Source: an uncultured Dehalococcoidia bacterium (GTDB taxonomy: Bacteria > Chloroflexota > Dehalococcoidia > Lucifugimonadales > CAJWER01). From it: a stretch of 64,000 bases of DNA. The stretch is taken from assembly GCA_958296115.1 (NCBI GenBank), contig OY282442.1, positions 1,307,158 through 1,371,157 of the forward strand, in the 5' to 3' direction. Made by a program: the position numbers and the translations under genes. The notes below the pieces were generated by a model that saw only the letters and a list, made by a program, of their open reading frames with translations, made no database searches and was not told the origin of the DNA. Each line of letters begins with the position of its first letter. Positions within the stretch are counted from its first letter, which is position 1. Of this stretch, positions 34,491 to 43,145 are shown one piece after another.

Positions 34491-35552
34491 ATGCGCGCGC
34501 TGATACTCTCGCTCCTCACAATCGCTCTGGCCGCGTGCGGCGGCTCGCCCGAGCCCACGCCTACGCCCATCCCCAGCGTGGACGTCAGGCCGGAGGACGC
34601 TGGCCGAGTCCTGGCGCTGGCTATGTCCCCAGGCTTCCACGCCGACCAGACGGTATTCGCCGGGAGCGAGCGGGCGGGCATATTCAAGTCCACCAACGGC
34701 GGCGAGTCCTGGAGACAGGTCAACACCGGCGTCACCGATGGCAACGTGCAGGCCATCGTAGTATCGCCCAGCTTCGAGGACGACCGCACCGTGTACGCGG
34801 GAACGCGCACCGGGGGGCTGTTCCGCTCCGTCGACGGAGGCGAGAGCTGGAGCCCCGCCGGCCAGGGCCTTCCGGACGGCAACGTCCCGCACCTGGCCGC
34901 GGCCGCCTCTTCGGGCAGGCATTGGCTGTTCACCGGCTCCAACATCGGCGGCGCGTACGTCTCGCGCGACGGCGGGGACACCTGGAGCCTGTCCGGGCTG
35001 GCCGAAAGCAACGTCCTGCTCACAGCCACGTCCCCAACGTTCGACTCCGACCGCGCCATATTCGCAGGCTCCGGGCGCGACGGCATGTTCAGGTCCACGG
35101 ACGGAGGCGGCTCGTGGACCGCAGTCAGCCAGGGCCTTGGCGATACCTTCATCCTCTCGATAGCCATGTCCCCCGGCTTCGCCGACGACCGAACCCTATT
35201 CGTGGGCACCAAGTGGGAAGGCATATACCGATCCACGGACGGGGGCGATTCGTGGGATAGGGCCAACAGCGGCGTGCTCAGCAAGAGGACCCTCGACCTC
35301 GCAATCTCACCCGCCTTCCCCGAAGACCAGACCCTGTACGCCGGCACGGTATCAGGAGGCATATTCGTAACCAACGACGGCGGAAAGTCGTGGAGAACGG
35401 CCCACCAGGGGTTCAACGCTGTCGACGCTGTCGCCCTATCGCCCGGCTTCGCCGACGACCGCACCGTAATGGCCGGCTCGGCCGACGGGCTCGCGCTGCG
35501 CTCCACAGACGCAGGCCAGAGCTGGCAAGAGCTCTCACTCTCCAACCAGTGA
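34491..35552 (+). CDS. BNR/Asp-box beta-propeller lipoprotein
   Basis: 353 residues. A lipoprotein signal ends at LAAC with Cys16; a short Pro/Thr spacer follows. The rest is a run of about seven ~43-residue repeats with the pattern SPxFxxDxTxxAGTxxGGxFRSTDGGxSW, each carrying the Asp-box (S-x-D-x-G-x-x-W). Such repeats build a beta-propeller as in sialidases and Ycf48/HCF136 assembly factors. Without catalytic residues of a glycosidase it is more likely an extracellular binding or assembly protein anchored to the membrane. Confidence 0.82.
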   Translation: MRALILSLLTIALAACGGSPEPTPTPIPSVDVRPEDAGRVLALAMSPGFHADQTVFAGSERAGIFKSTNGGESWRQVNTGVTDGNVQAIVVSPSFEDDRTVYAGTRTGGLFRSVDGGESWSPAGQGLPDGNVPHLAAAASSGRHWLFTGSNIGGAYVSRDGGDTWSLSGLAESNVLLTATSPTFDSDRAIFAGSGRDGMFRSTDGGGSWTAVSQGLGDTFILSIAMSPGFADDRTLFVGTKWEGIYRSTDGGDSWDRANSGVLSKRTLDLAISPAFPEDQTLYAGTVSGGIFVTNDGGKSWRTAHQGFNAVDAVALSPGFADDRTVMAGSADGLALRSTDAGQSWQELSLSNQ

Positions 35553-35625
35553 TTTGACCGACGACAACCATGACCTACGCCCTGTATAATCCCTGTCCTC
35601 ATCAATGCGACCCAGACGGAGCGCG

Positions 35626-36396
35626 ATGCGGCTCGAAGGCAAGGCAGCCCTGATAACCGGCGCGGCCAACGGCGTGAGCGGAAAGCTCATGGGGTTCGGC
35701 GGCGCGTCCGCGCGGATCTTCGCGCGAGAAGGCGCGAAGGTCGCCATCGCCGACATAAACGAACAGGACGGGGAGACCACCGCCGCCCAGATACGCGGCT
35801 CCGGCGCTGACGCCATCTTCGTCAGGCTCGACGTAACCAGCGAAGAAGAGTGGGCCAACGCCCTCCGCGTCGTCGTCTCACAATTCGGCAAGCTCGACAT
35901 CCTCGTCAACAACGCGGGCTCCACGTCCCGCGAAACCGTCGAGGACACCACCATCGAGATGTGGGACGGCCAGATGGAAGTCCACGCCAAGGGAGCCTTC
36001 CTCGGCGCGAAGGCCGTCATCCCGGAGATGCGAAAGGCTGGCGGCGGCTCCATCGTCAACGTCTCGTCCATCTTCGGCATGATAGGCAGCCCGTCCTCCA
36101 CCGCCTACCATGCCGCCAAAGGCGCCGTCCGCGTCTTCACCAAGGCCGCCGCCATCCAGTACGCCAAGGATCGCATCAGGGTCAACTCCGTCCACCCCGG
36201 CTACGTGGACACGCCCATGACCCACCAATACTTCACTGACGCGGACCTCGTGGCCCGCCGAACCGAGAGCGTCCCCATGAAGCGATTCGGCACGGTCGAA
36301 GAGATCGCCTACGGCATCCTATACCTGGCATCCGACGAAGCCTCCTACGTAACAGGCGCGGAGCTGGTGATAGACGGCGGCGCTACCGCGCAGTAG
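35626..36396 (+). CDS. Short-chain dehydrogenase/reductase
   Basis: A 256-residue classical SDR. It has the cofactor motif in ALITGAANGVSGK (slightly expanded compared with TGxxxGxG, with an insertion KLMGFGGASARIF), NNAGS, the catalytic Ser in NVSSIFG and YxxxK in YHAAKGA, and the tail ASYVTGAELVIDGG. The Asp in IADINEQD suggests NAD(H) preference. ATG 35626 is chosen since GGAG precedes it and homology starts directly after; ATG 35605 is upstream. The substrate is unknown. Confidence 0.88.
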   Translation: MRLEGKAALITGAANGVSGKLMGFGGASARIFAREGAKVAIADINEQDGETTAAQIRGSGADAIFVRLDVTSEEEWANALRVVVSQFGKLDILVNNAGSTSRETVEDTTIEMWDGQMEVHAKGAFLGAKAVIPEMRKAGGGSIVNVSSIFGMIGSPSSTAYHAAKGAVRVFTKAAAIQYAKDRIRVNSVHPGYVDTPMTHQYFTDADLVARRTESVPMKRFGTVEEIAYGILYLASDEASYVTGAELVIDGGATAQ

Positions 36397-36433
36397 AATA
36401 CCATCCAGCCAGATTGGTCTGGAGGGCGCAGGG

Positions 36434-37618
36434 ATGCCCAAAGACACAAGCCCATTCACCCCAGGCAGCCCCGTGCCCGTCGATCTGTTCGTAGGGCGAG
36501 GAACCCAAATCGAGGAGTTGCGCCGCTACGTGGAGCTGGCCGTCGCCGGAAGACAGGAGAACATCTTCCTCACCGGCGACCGCGGTATCGGAAAAAGCTC
36601 CTTCGCGGCCTTCGTCAGCGAGCTCGTCTCGAAAAAGCTGAACGCGCTCGGCGTCCACGTATTCCTCGGCGGGGTCGACTCCTTGGATGACATGGTGGAG
36701 CACGTCTTCGACCAGATACTGAAAGAGACACACAGACAGTCCTGGTTCGAGAAGATAGAAGGCATGTTCGGGCAGCACGTCCAGCAGGTCGGACTCTTCG
36801 GCGTCTCGGTCAAGTTCACGCCTCCTCCAAGCGCTCTGCCGAGCTTGGTAAGGAACTTTCCCGAGGCCATAGGCAACATCGTAGCCAAGATATCCGATGA
36901 GCGCGCCGGCCTCTTCTTAATCCTCGACGACATCAACGGGTTGGCCGAAAGCGCCGAATTCGCCAACTGGTACAAGTCCTTCGTTGACCAGGTAGCAACT
37001 CAGTTCGGCCCCTATCCCGTCGCCGTCATGCTCATCGGCCTTCCCGAAAAACGCGACTCATTGGCAGCGGCGCAGCCGTCCCTCATGCGGATATTCCGCG
37101 TCGCGCATATAGACAGACTGTCAGACGAAGAGGTCAGCGAGTTCATCGAGCAGGCGTTCAACGGCGCCGGCATCGTCGTCGAACCCCAGGCGCTTCACTT
37201 CATGGTCATGTTTGCCAGCGGCTTGCCCATACTCATGCACGAGATAGGAGATGCGGTCTTCTGGGAAGATGAAGACGGCATCATTGACGACAAAGACACT
37301 TGGGCCGGACTCTTCGCCGCCGCCCAGAACGTGGGCAACAAATACCTCGATCCAACTGTATATCGAGCGCTGCGAAGCCCGCGATACCTCTCTATCTTGG
37401 GCAAGATAGCCGGGCCTTACGGAATCAAGCGCAGCGAAGTCATGGCAAAACTGGATATAGACGAAAGGGGTGTCTTCGACAATCTGCTGCGAAAACTCCG
37501 CGAACTCAACGTCATCGAGCCAGACCCGGACGGTCCGCGCGGCGCATACCGGTTCGTGAACCAGATATACCCGCTCTACATAAGCATGGCGTCCTCCACC
37601 CAGCCCCCTCCCGCGTAG
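36434..37618 (+). CDS. AAA/STAND-like ATPase with winged-helix tail
   Basis: A 394-residue ATPase resembling archaeal-type ORC/Cdc6-like or AAA_16 proteins. It opens DLFVGRGTQIEELRRYVE, then Walker A GDRGIGKSS (about residues 45-53), Walker B LFLILDDIN (near 158-166) and a sensor region VMLIGLPEKRDS. The C-terminal third (RSPRYLSILGKIAGPYGIKRSEVMAKLDIDERGVFDNLLRKLRELNVIE) reads as a winged-helix domain. Such proteins act as nucleotide switches that bind DNA or partners; none is identified here. GGAGG lies upstream of the ATG. Confidence 0.75.
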   Translation: MPKDTSPFTPGSPVPVDLFVGRGTQIEELRRYVELAVAGRQENIFLTGDRGIGKSSFAAFVSELVSKKLNALGVHVFLGGVDSLDDMVEHVFDQILKETHRQSWFEKIEGMFGQHVQQVGLFGVSVKFTPPPSALPSLVRNFPEAIGNIVAKISDERAGLFLILDDINGLAESAEFANWYKSFVDQVATQFGPYPVAVMLIGLPEKRDSLAAAQPSLMRIFRVAHIDRLSDEEVSEFIEQAFNGAGIVVEPQALHFMVMFASGLPILMHEIGDAVFWEDEDGIIDDKDTWAGLFAAAQNVGNKYLDPTVYRALRSPRYLSILGKIAGPYGIKRSEVMAKLDIDERGVFDNLLRKLRELNVIEPDPDGPRGAYRFVNQIYPLYISMASSTQPPPA

Positions 37619-37627
37619 CGCCTGACC

Positions 37628-38539
37628 CTAAGCCGGCCGCAGCCTCCGGAACAGCCGCCGCAGGTCGCCCGCCTCCCACACCATCAGCGCCGGCGTCGCT
37701 ATCGCTATGGAGCTGTACGTCCCCACCACCACGCCTATCAGCAGCACCCACAGGAAGTTCCGTATCGTCGGGCCGCCGAACAGCAGCAGCGCCAGCAAAG
37801 TGAACATCAGCGTCAGGCTCGTATTCAACGACCTGCTCAGGCTCTGCGATATGCTCAGGTTCGCGTTGACCTGCAAGCTCCGGTTCGGGTATATGGCGAC
37901 GTTCTCGCGGAGACGGTCGAAGACGACGATTGTGTCGTTGACGCTGTAGCCTATCACCGTCAGCAGCGCTATCAAGAACATCGCGTTCACCTCGACGTCG
38001 AACAGCACGCCGAGCATCCCGAATATCCCCACCACTACCGCCGTGTCGTGAAGCAGCGCCACGATGGCCGCCGCGCCGTACCGGAGGGGGCTTGGCATGT
38101 TCCTGAACGCCCACCACACGTACAGGAATACGCCCACCGCCGCGGCAAGCACCGCCCACATCGCGTTGACCACCGTCTCGGCCGCAACGACAGGCGACAC
38201 GAGGTCGAACGACAGCGTCGTAACCCCGTCCGGCGACAGCCGAGACTCCAGCTCCGCGACCATCGCGTCCTTCTCATTCTCGTTCAGCTCTTTCGTCCGC
38301 ACGAAGAACGCCCGCTCGTCCATACGCTGCACGATGGCGTCCGGATAACCGAGCGTCGTCAGCTCCGTCCGCAGGTCTTCTTGCTGCACGTCCGCCGCGA
38401 ACTCCAGCCCCGTCGTCGAGCCGCCCGTGAAGTCGATGCCGGGATTCAGCCCTCCCCCAATCGCCAGGAACGCTATCCCCGGCGCTATCACAAGCGCCGA
38501 TGCCAGGAAGAACCACACCCTCTTGCCTACGAAGTCCAA
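37628..38539 (-). CDS. secF: Protein translocase subunit SecF
   Basis: A 303-residue membrane protein of the RND fold that helps SecYEG export by using the proton gradient. It has an N-terminal helix (residues 9-28), GGGLNPGIDFTGGSTTGLEF after it, a small periplasmic domain, and five C-terminal helices with DTAVVVGIFGMLG and YSVNDTIVVFDRLREN. It follows secD by 109 bp; the gap is a REP-like hairpin. Last gene of the def-cca-secD-secF operon. Confidence 0.95.
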   Translation of the reverse strand: MDFVGKRVWFFLASALVIAPGIAFLAIGGGLNPGIDFTGGSTTGLEFAADVQQEDLRTELTTLGYPDAIVQRMDERAFFVRTKELNENEKDAMVAELESRLSPDGVTTLSFDLVSPVVAAETVVNAMWAVLAAAVGVFLYVWWAFRNMPSPLRYGAAAIVALLHDTAVVVGIFGMLGVLFDVEVNAMFLIALLTVIGYSVNDTIVVFDRLRENVAIYPNRSLQVNANLSISQSLSRSLNTSLTLMFTLLALLLFGGPTIRNFLWVLLIGVVVGTYSSIAIATPALMVWEAGDLRRLFRRLRPA

Positions 38540-38540
38540 G

Positions 38541-38600
38541 TCACCCTCACCTTAATCCTTTCCCATTGGGGGAGAGGAGATTTGTATTCCGCTCTCGACG
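38541..38600. repeat. REP-like hairpin between secD and secF
   Basis: A member of the C-rich hairpin family starting TCACCCTCACC, with an imperfect stem (CCTTTCCC / GGGGGAGAGG). Copies with the same lead-in sequence occur at 15773, 45994, 48944 and 58921. Confidence 0.7.
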
Positions 38601-38648
38601 AGCGCCCGCGCGTCGGCGCTCCATCGTGGAAGTGGAGGCTTTGACTCC

Positions 38649-40883
38649 TCATCCAGCCTGGGCCTCCTGCTGCCGGGGCAGGTCCGAAGATCCCGCCGGC
38701 GCGAATATGCCGAGCCTGCGCCCGATGGCCGTGGCAGCCATCACCCTCAGGAAGGTCCGGCTCACTATTATCGCCGTGAACATGCTGATGAGAACGCCGA
38801 ACGCCAGCGTAATAGCGAACCCCTGCACGATGGTCGCGCCCAGCGTGTCCGCGAACCAGAACAGTATCGCGCACGTTATCAGGGTCGAGACGTTGCCGTC
38901 CCGAATGGCGGGCCACGCCCGGTTGAAGCCGATGTTGATGGCCGACAACAGCGTGCGGCCCGCTCTCAGCTCCTCCTTCATCCGCTCGAATATCAGGATG
39001 TTCGCGTCCACCGCCATGCCGATAGACAGTATCACCGCCGCAACCCCTGACAAGGTCAACGTAACCGGCATCATCTTGAACACGGACAGCAGCAAAGCCG
39101 CGTATATCACCAGGGCCGCAGACGCGACCAGACCAGGTATCCGGTAGTACGCGACCATGAAGGCGAGCACGAGGCCCAGTCCTACGAGACCCGCGACGAC
39201 GCTCTTGGCGAGCGAGTCGGCGCCTAGGATAGCGTCAATGTTGCGCTCCTGTATCAGCGCGATAGGCACCGGCAGGCGCCCGCCCTCCAGCAGCAAGGAT
39301 ATCTCGCTTACCCGGTCGAACGTGAAGTCCCTGCCCTCGATGAACGCCACGCCCCGCGTGATTGGCTGGTTGACGCGCGGCGCTATCAGCTCCTCGTCGT
39401 CCAGAACGATGGCCAGCAGGTCCGGCGTCCCCGCTATCTGCGACGTTATCTCGCCGAACTTCCGCGTGCCCTCGGAGTTGAACTCGATGTTGATGATGGG
39501 CAGCCCGGTGGTGTTGTGCTGACCAGGATACGCCCGGGCCAGGTCCTCACCCGTTAGGTTGATGTCCTCGTCCACCTTGCCGAACAGCTCGGTGAATACC
39601 AGTCTCGCATCCGGCGCGAACCGCTCCAACGCATCCTCAACCGAGGGGATGGAGTTCCCGAGGCTCAGCAGGAACTTGTCGGTGTCCGGGACCTGCCTGA
39701 CCTGCGGGTCCACGGGTAGCGGTATGAAGGTGCCGTCGCCGATGGGCGCAATCGGCTGGAAGGGAATCAACAACGGCTGCTCGGACTGGCCCTCGACGGC
39801 CAAACTCAGGAAGTTGGGATATACCGAAGCAGCGCCCCGGGCAACGACCAGGCTGGCCTCTAGGCGGCCCATCAAGTCGCGGAACTCGGCCGCCGCCGAT
39901 GGCTGAAGCTCGATGACCATCGCCGGCGCTCCTACCGCATCGTCGGCTTCGGGAGTGGGCGTACCCTCGGCAGCGGGCGTCTCCTCCGCTGTCGGCGTAC
40001 CCTCCGCTGTCGGCATACCCTCCGCTGTGGGTGTCTCCTCCGCCGCAGGCGTACCTTCCGCCACGGGCGTCTCCTCCGCCGCAGGCGTACCCTCCGCTGT
40101 CGGTGTCTCCTCTGCCGCAGGCGTACCCTCCGCTGTCGGTGTCTCCTCTGCCGCAGGCGTACCCTCCGCTGTCGGTGTCTCCTCTGCCGCAGGCGTACCC
40201 TCCGCCGCGGGCGTCTCCTCCGCTGTCGGCGTCCCCTCAGCGGCAGGCGTCTCCTCCGCTGTGGGTGTCTCCTCCGGCACGGGACCCAGTGGGATGGCGA
40301 CCTTCGAGTCGCCAGGACGGAACGCCGGGAGCGTGCCCGGGTCATCGGACCCGCCCAATAGGATAGTCCCAACTTGGAACGAGACCACCTCATCGGCAGT
40401 TAGGCCCAAGACCTCCTGCTCTACTTCGAGTATGCGATGCTTGAACTCCAGCCGCGCCGTCTCGCCTATGATCCTCTTGGCGCGACCGGGGTCGTCCACG
40501 CCCGGAAGCTGGATCAGCAGCCTATCCTCTCCAAGCAGCTGGAGTATCGGCTCACCCAAGCCCGCGCCGTTGACGCGCCGCTCGATAGTGCGGATGAGAC
40601 CGTCCATCTGGTCCCGGGTCGGCGGAATGGCCTCGCCAGCGGGGCCCTCGAGAGACGCCTGATACACCAGGTGAGTCCCGCCCTGCAGGTCCAGCCCCAA
40701 TTCCAAGCCGAGCAGGGAGCTGCCGCCCCGCTCGAAATTGCCAAGCCGTATCGTCGGGTCGTCTACTCCAGGAAGATACTGGTAGCCCAGGGCGAGGCCC
40801 GCCAGGACCACGAGGATGACTATGAATGCCAGTGTACGAGCGTATCTACGCACCGGGGCCTCCGGGCTGGAGCTTGACCGCAA
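38649..40883 (-). CDS. secD: Protein translocase subunit SecD with low-complexity Pro/Glu/Thr/Ala insert
   Basis: 744 residues, about 150 longer than usual. The N-terminal helix (14-34) is followed by GLELGLDLQGGTHLVYQ, the P1 domain, and six C-terminal helices with YAALLLSVFKMMPVTLTLSGVAAVILSIGMAVDANILIFERMKEELR. Inserted in the periplasmic P1 region (around residues 200-325) is a tandem array of hexapeptides of the type AAEETP/TAEGTP, encoded by 36-bp repeats at 39955-40275. The start ATG 40883 overlaps the end of cca by 38 bp; GTG 40853 is another option. Function as a translocation motor with SecF is standard; the insert is unusual. Confidence 0.94.
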   Translation of the reverse strand: MRSSSSPEAPVRRYARTLAFIVILVVLAGLALGYQYLPGVDDPTIRLGNFERGGSSLLGLELGLDLQGGTHLVYQASLEGPAGEAIPPTRDQMDGLIRTIERRVNGAGLGEPILQLLGEDRLLIQLPGVDDPGRAKRIIGETARLEFKHRILEVEQEVLGLTADEVVSFQVGTILLGGSDDPGTLPAFRPGDSKVAIPLGPVPEETPTAEETPAAEGTPTAEETPAAEGTPAAEETPTAEGTPAAEETPTAEGTPAAEETPTAEGTPAAEETPVAEGTPAAEETPTAEGMPTAEGTPTAEETPAAEGTPTPEADDAVGAPAMVIELQPSAAAEFRDLMGRLEASLVVARGAASVYPNFLSLAVEGQSEQPLLIPFQPIAPIGDGTFIPLPVDPQVRQVPDTDKFLLSLGNSIPSVEDALERFAPDARLVFTELFGKVDEDINLTGEDLARAYPGQHNTTGLPIINIEFNSEGTRKFGEITSQIAGTPDLLAIVLDDEELIAPRVNQPITRGVAFIEGRDFTFDRVSEISLLLEGGRLPVPIALIQERNIDAILGADSLAKSVVAGLVGLGLVLAFMVAYYRIPGLVASAALVIYAALLLSVFKMMPVTLTLSGVAAVILSIGMAVDANILIFERMKEELRAGRTLLSAINIGFNRAWPAIRDGNVSTLITCAILFWFADTLGATIVQGFAITLAFGVLISMFTAIIVSRTFLRVMAATAIGRRLGIFAPAGSSDLPRQQEAQAG
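39955..40275. repeat. Coding minisatellite inside secD
   Basis: A tandem array with a 36-bp unit (12 residues), each containing two near-identical 18-bp halves. Three neighbouring units around 40088-40195 are identical or nearly so, which points to recent expansion by slippage or unequal exchange. Confidence 0.9.
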
Positions 40884-42330
40884 TGAGCCGCAGCGCCTCC
40901 TCCTTGGTACTGACCTCGCCGCTCGCGTGAGCTTCTCTCACCATCTCCAGCATTTCTCCTATCCTCGGCCCGGGCGCTATCCCGAGCTCGTTCATGATGT
41001 CATGCCCATTGACAAGACCAAGCGGCCTTGTCGTCCTCTCCTCCAAGAACCTGCCTCGAAGGATATGCCCGGCGACCTGGCGGCGGTACCGCCAGTCCTC
41101 CGCGTCCAGGGCGGGGCCGCGGGCCGCAAGATAGTCTGCCATGTTCAAGTACACGGTGTCGAAAGCGGCCTCTCCCAGGTCCCTGTGGAAACGGTACACC
41201 GCTCGACGGGTCGGGATCTCTCCGCGTTTCGCCATCTGGCCGGGCCTCAGGTGATTCTCGATCATCGTACTCACGAGCTCCACACCGGCCCGGCTGAACC
41301 TCAACCTCGTCAGGATGTCCCTCGCGACCCTGGACCCCTCGACGTGATGTCCAAGGAAGCGTATGCGGCCTGAAGGCTCGACCGTCTTCGTTGCAGGCTT
41401 CGATATGTCGTGCAGCAGTCCCGCCAATTTTACCAGATTCAGCCTGCTGTGACCGTCGCTTGCGGGCTGCGCGAAGTATTCGTCCAGATTCTCCAGGTAC
41501 GCTTCTGTCCCAAGCAGGTCGCGCCCCTCGCCAGACTGGAGCAGTCTCTCGACCTGCCCCACCGTCTCGATAGAGTGGTCAAACACGTCCCAGTAGTGCT
41601 CCTTGGGCTGGGCGACGCCCCTGGCGTCCTCCAGCTCCGGAATGACCCTGCGCAGCAGCCCCAGCTCATCCATGTCCCTGATCCGCCGCGCAGTTGACCT
41701 GGCGCCCAGCAGCTTCATCAGCTCGTCCCTCACCCGTTCGGCTGCAACCGACGATACGAGCCCCGCGCGGGCCTTGACCCAGCCGCGGGTCGCGGGCTCG
41801 ACGTCGAAGCCTAGCTGCGCGGACAGGCGGACAGCCCGAAGCAGCCTGGCCGGGTCGTCCTCGAACACGCCGCTCGAAAGGGCGCGGACCTTCCGTCGCT
41901 CGAGGTCCGACGCGCCGTCGTAGGGGTCGATGAGGTCGGCCCGGCCCATCAGCGGGATTGCCATAGCGTCAATGGTGAAGTCCCGTCCTCCCAGGTCCTC
42001 CCAGATCGAACCCCGGAGCGGGCTAATATCTACCCACGGCGCTCCGTGGCCTGGGCTGAGCCTGAAGATGCGCCGCGCCGTATCCAGCGCGTGAACCCTG
42101 TAGCCGAGAGCCGCCGCCGCTTCCGTGGCGGCTAGGCCGACGTCGCCAGCGACAGCGATGTCGATGTCCAGGGTCTCCCTGCCGAGCAGCGCGTCACGCG
42201 CCACGCCTCCGACAAGATACGCGGGAAGGCCCCGCGACGAGAAGAAGCGGCGGAGCGGCTCCACGATGGCCGGAAGCCCCGGCAGGCGCGCGGCTGTGAT
42301 AGGCGGTTCGACTTCGGCTGCCTGTACCAT
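40846..42330 (-). CDS. cca: CCA tRNA nucleotidyltransferase/poly(A) polymerase family with HD domain
   Basis: 494 residues. The nucleotidyltransferase head shows LVGGVARDALLG and the catalytic pair DIDIAV, RRIFRLS and GRDFTIDAMAIPL; the RNA-binding neck follows (DPARLLRAVRLSAQLGF). A C-terminal HD domain (LAGLLHDISKPATKT) is present, as in bacterial enzymes with phosphohydrolase activity. It adds or repairs the tRNA 3' CCA, or only part of it if split between two enzymes. It is in an operon with def upstream (10-bp gap) and overlaps secD. Confidence 0.9.
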   Translation of the reverse strand: MVQAAEVEPPITAARLPGLPAIVEPLRRFFSSRGLPAYLVGGVARDALLGRETLDIDIAVAGDVGLAATEAAAALGYRVHALDTARRIFRLSPGHGAPWVDISPLRGSIWEDLGGRDFTIDAMAIPLMGRADLIDPYDGASDLERRKVRALSSGVFEDDPARLLRAVRLSAQLGFDVEPATRGWVKARAGLVSSVAAERVRDELMKLLGARSTARRIRDMDELGLLRRVIPELEDARGVAQPKEHYWDVFDHSIETVGQVERLLQSGEGRDLLGTEAYLENLDEYFAQPASDGHSRLNLVKLAGLLHDISKPATKTVEPSGRIRFLGHHVEGSRVARDILTRLRFSRAGVELVSTMIENHLRPGQMAKRGEIPTRRAVYRFHRDLGEAAFDTVYLNMADYLAARGPALDAEDWRYRRQVAGHILRGRFLEERTTRPLGLVNGHDIMNELGIAPGPRIGEMLEMVREAHASGEVSTKEEALRLIAVKLQPGGPGA

Positions 42331-42340
42331 GACAACGAGC

Positions 42341-42871
42341 CTAGACGGCCACCGACTCCATATCGTCCTCCTCCTCGCGCCCAGTCTCGTTCCGAGCCAG
42401 CGACTGGTGCGCCTCCAGGTGGTCGAAGTAGAGGATGCCGTCCAGGTGGTCTATCTCGTGCTCCAATGCCTGCGCCAGCAGGCCGTCCGCCGTGATGCGG
42501 AAGACGTTCGAACTGCGGTCCAACCCCCTGGCCTTCACCCAGATAGCCCGCTTGATGGTCCCGTGGTATCCAGGAACACTCAGGCAAGCCTCCGTCACCT
42601 CCCGCTCGCCCTCGCGGTGTACTATCTCCGGGTTGACGTACACCCTCGGATCGTCCTCCTCCGGGATGTCTATGACGATGACGCGGCGCAGGTCGCCGAT
42701 CTGGTTCGCGGCCAAGCCCACGCCGCCCACCTCGCGCAGGGTATCGAGCAAGTCGTCGGCCAGGGCGTGGACCGACTCGTCGATCCTGCGCACCTTCTTG
42801 GCCTTGCGCCTGAGTATGGGATGCGGGAACTCTAAGATGGTTCTTGCCGCCAAGTCGGTTGCTCCGAACAC
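42341..42871 (-). CDS. def: Peptide deformylase
   Basis: A 176-residue metalloenzyme that removes the formyl group from new proteins. Motif 1 is GVGLAANQIG, motif 2 is EACLSVPG (the usual Gly after Glu is Ala; the metal-binding Cys is kept), and motif 3 is QALEHEIDHLDG with both His ligands and the catalytic Glu. An acidic tail of about 15 residues follows the fold. First gene of its operon, directly behind a strong promoter. Confidence 0.95.
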   Translation of the reverse strand: MFGATDLAARTILEFPHPILRRKAKKVRRIDESVHALADDLLDTLREVGGVGLAANQIGDLRRVIVIDIPEEDDPRVYVNPEIVHREGEREVTEACLSVPGYHGTIKRAIWVKARGLDRSSNVFRITADGLLAQALEHEIDHLDGILYFDHLEAHQSLARNETGREEEDDMESVAV

Positions 42872-42906
42872 CTTGTTCGGGCCGCGATGCGCCGCCCTAC
42901 CCTACG

Positions 42907-42936
42907 ATTATATCTATGGGCGAAGCGGGGTGTAAA
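42907..42936 (-). promoter_or_regulatory. Promoter of the def-cca-secD-secF operon
   Basis: On the minus strand: -35 TTTACA (42931-42936), an 18-bp spacer, -10 TATAAT (42907-42912). Five and six of six consensus matches make this one of the best promoters in the window; it lies 36 bp before the def start. Confidence 0.75.
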
Positions 42937-42954
42937 GCCGAACCCGGCTCGGAG

Positions 42955-43042
42955 ACAGGGCAATCGCATCTAAACCCCGCTCGCTCAGCAGGCAAGGCGG
43001 AGGTGTCTGAATCAAGGTTGGGGCAGCTTGGGGTCAGCCGGG
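42955..43042 (+). mobile_element. Degraded short relative of the dispersed element
   Basis: It starts with ACAGGGCAATCGCATCT (42955-42971), identical to the 17-bp terminal repeat of copy 2. Further on, GGGGCAGCTTGGGGT (about 43020-43034) resembles the sub-terminal sequence of the element's other end. An internal deletion derivative is likely. It occupies most of the gap between def and the acetyl-CoA synthetase gene. Confidence 0.55.
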
Positions 43043-43071
43043 TTGAAACGCCGATTTGCCGCTGGTATCCT
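43043..43071 (+). promoter_or_regulatory. Promoter of the acetyl-CoA synthetase gene
   Basis: TTGAAA (43043-43048), a 17-bp spacer and TATCCT (43066-43071). It lies directly after the degraded repeat; AGGAGG follows at about 43130 before the ATG. Confidence 0.5.
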
Positions 43072-43145
43072 TCTCCTCAGGCTCGAGGAGCGGCGCTCCC
43101 TTGGGGCCCCAGCGGTAGCAGATCTATCCAGGAGGACCGACGACG

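Noticed and set aside
39913..40662. Repeat array that could be mistaken for a CRISPR
   Set aside because: Units are contiguous 36-bp tandem repeats with no spacers and code in frame within SecD.
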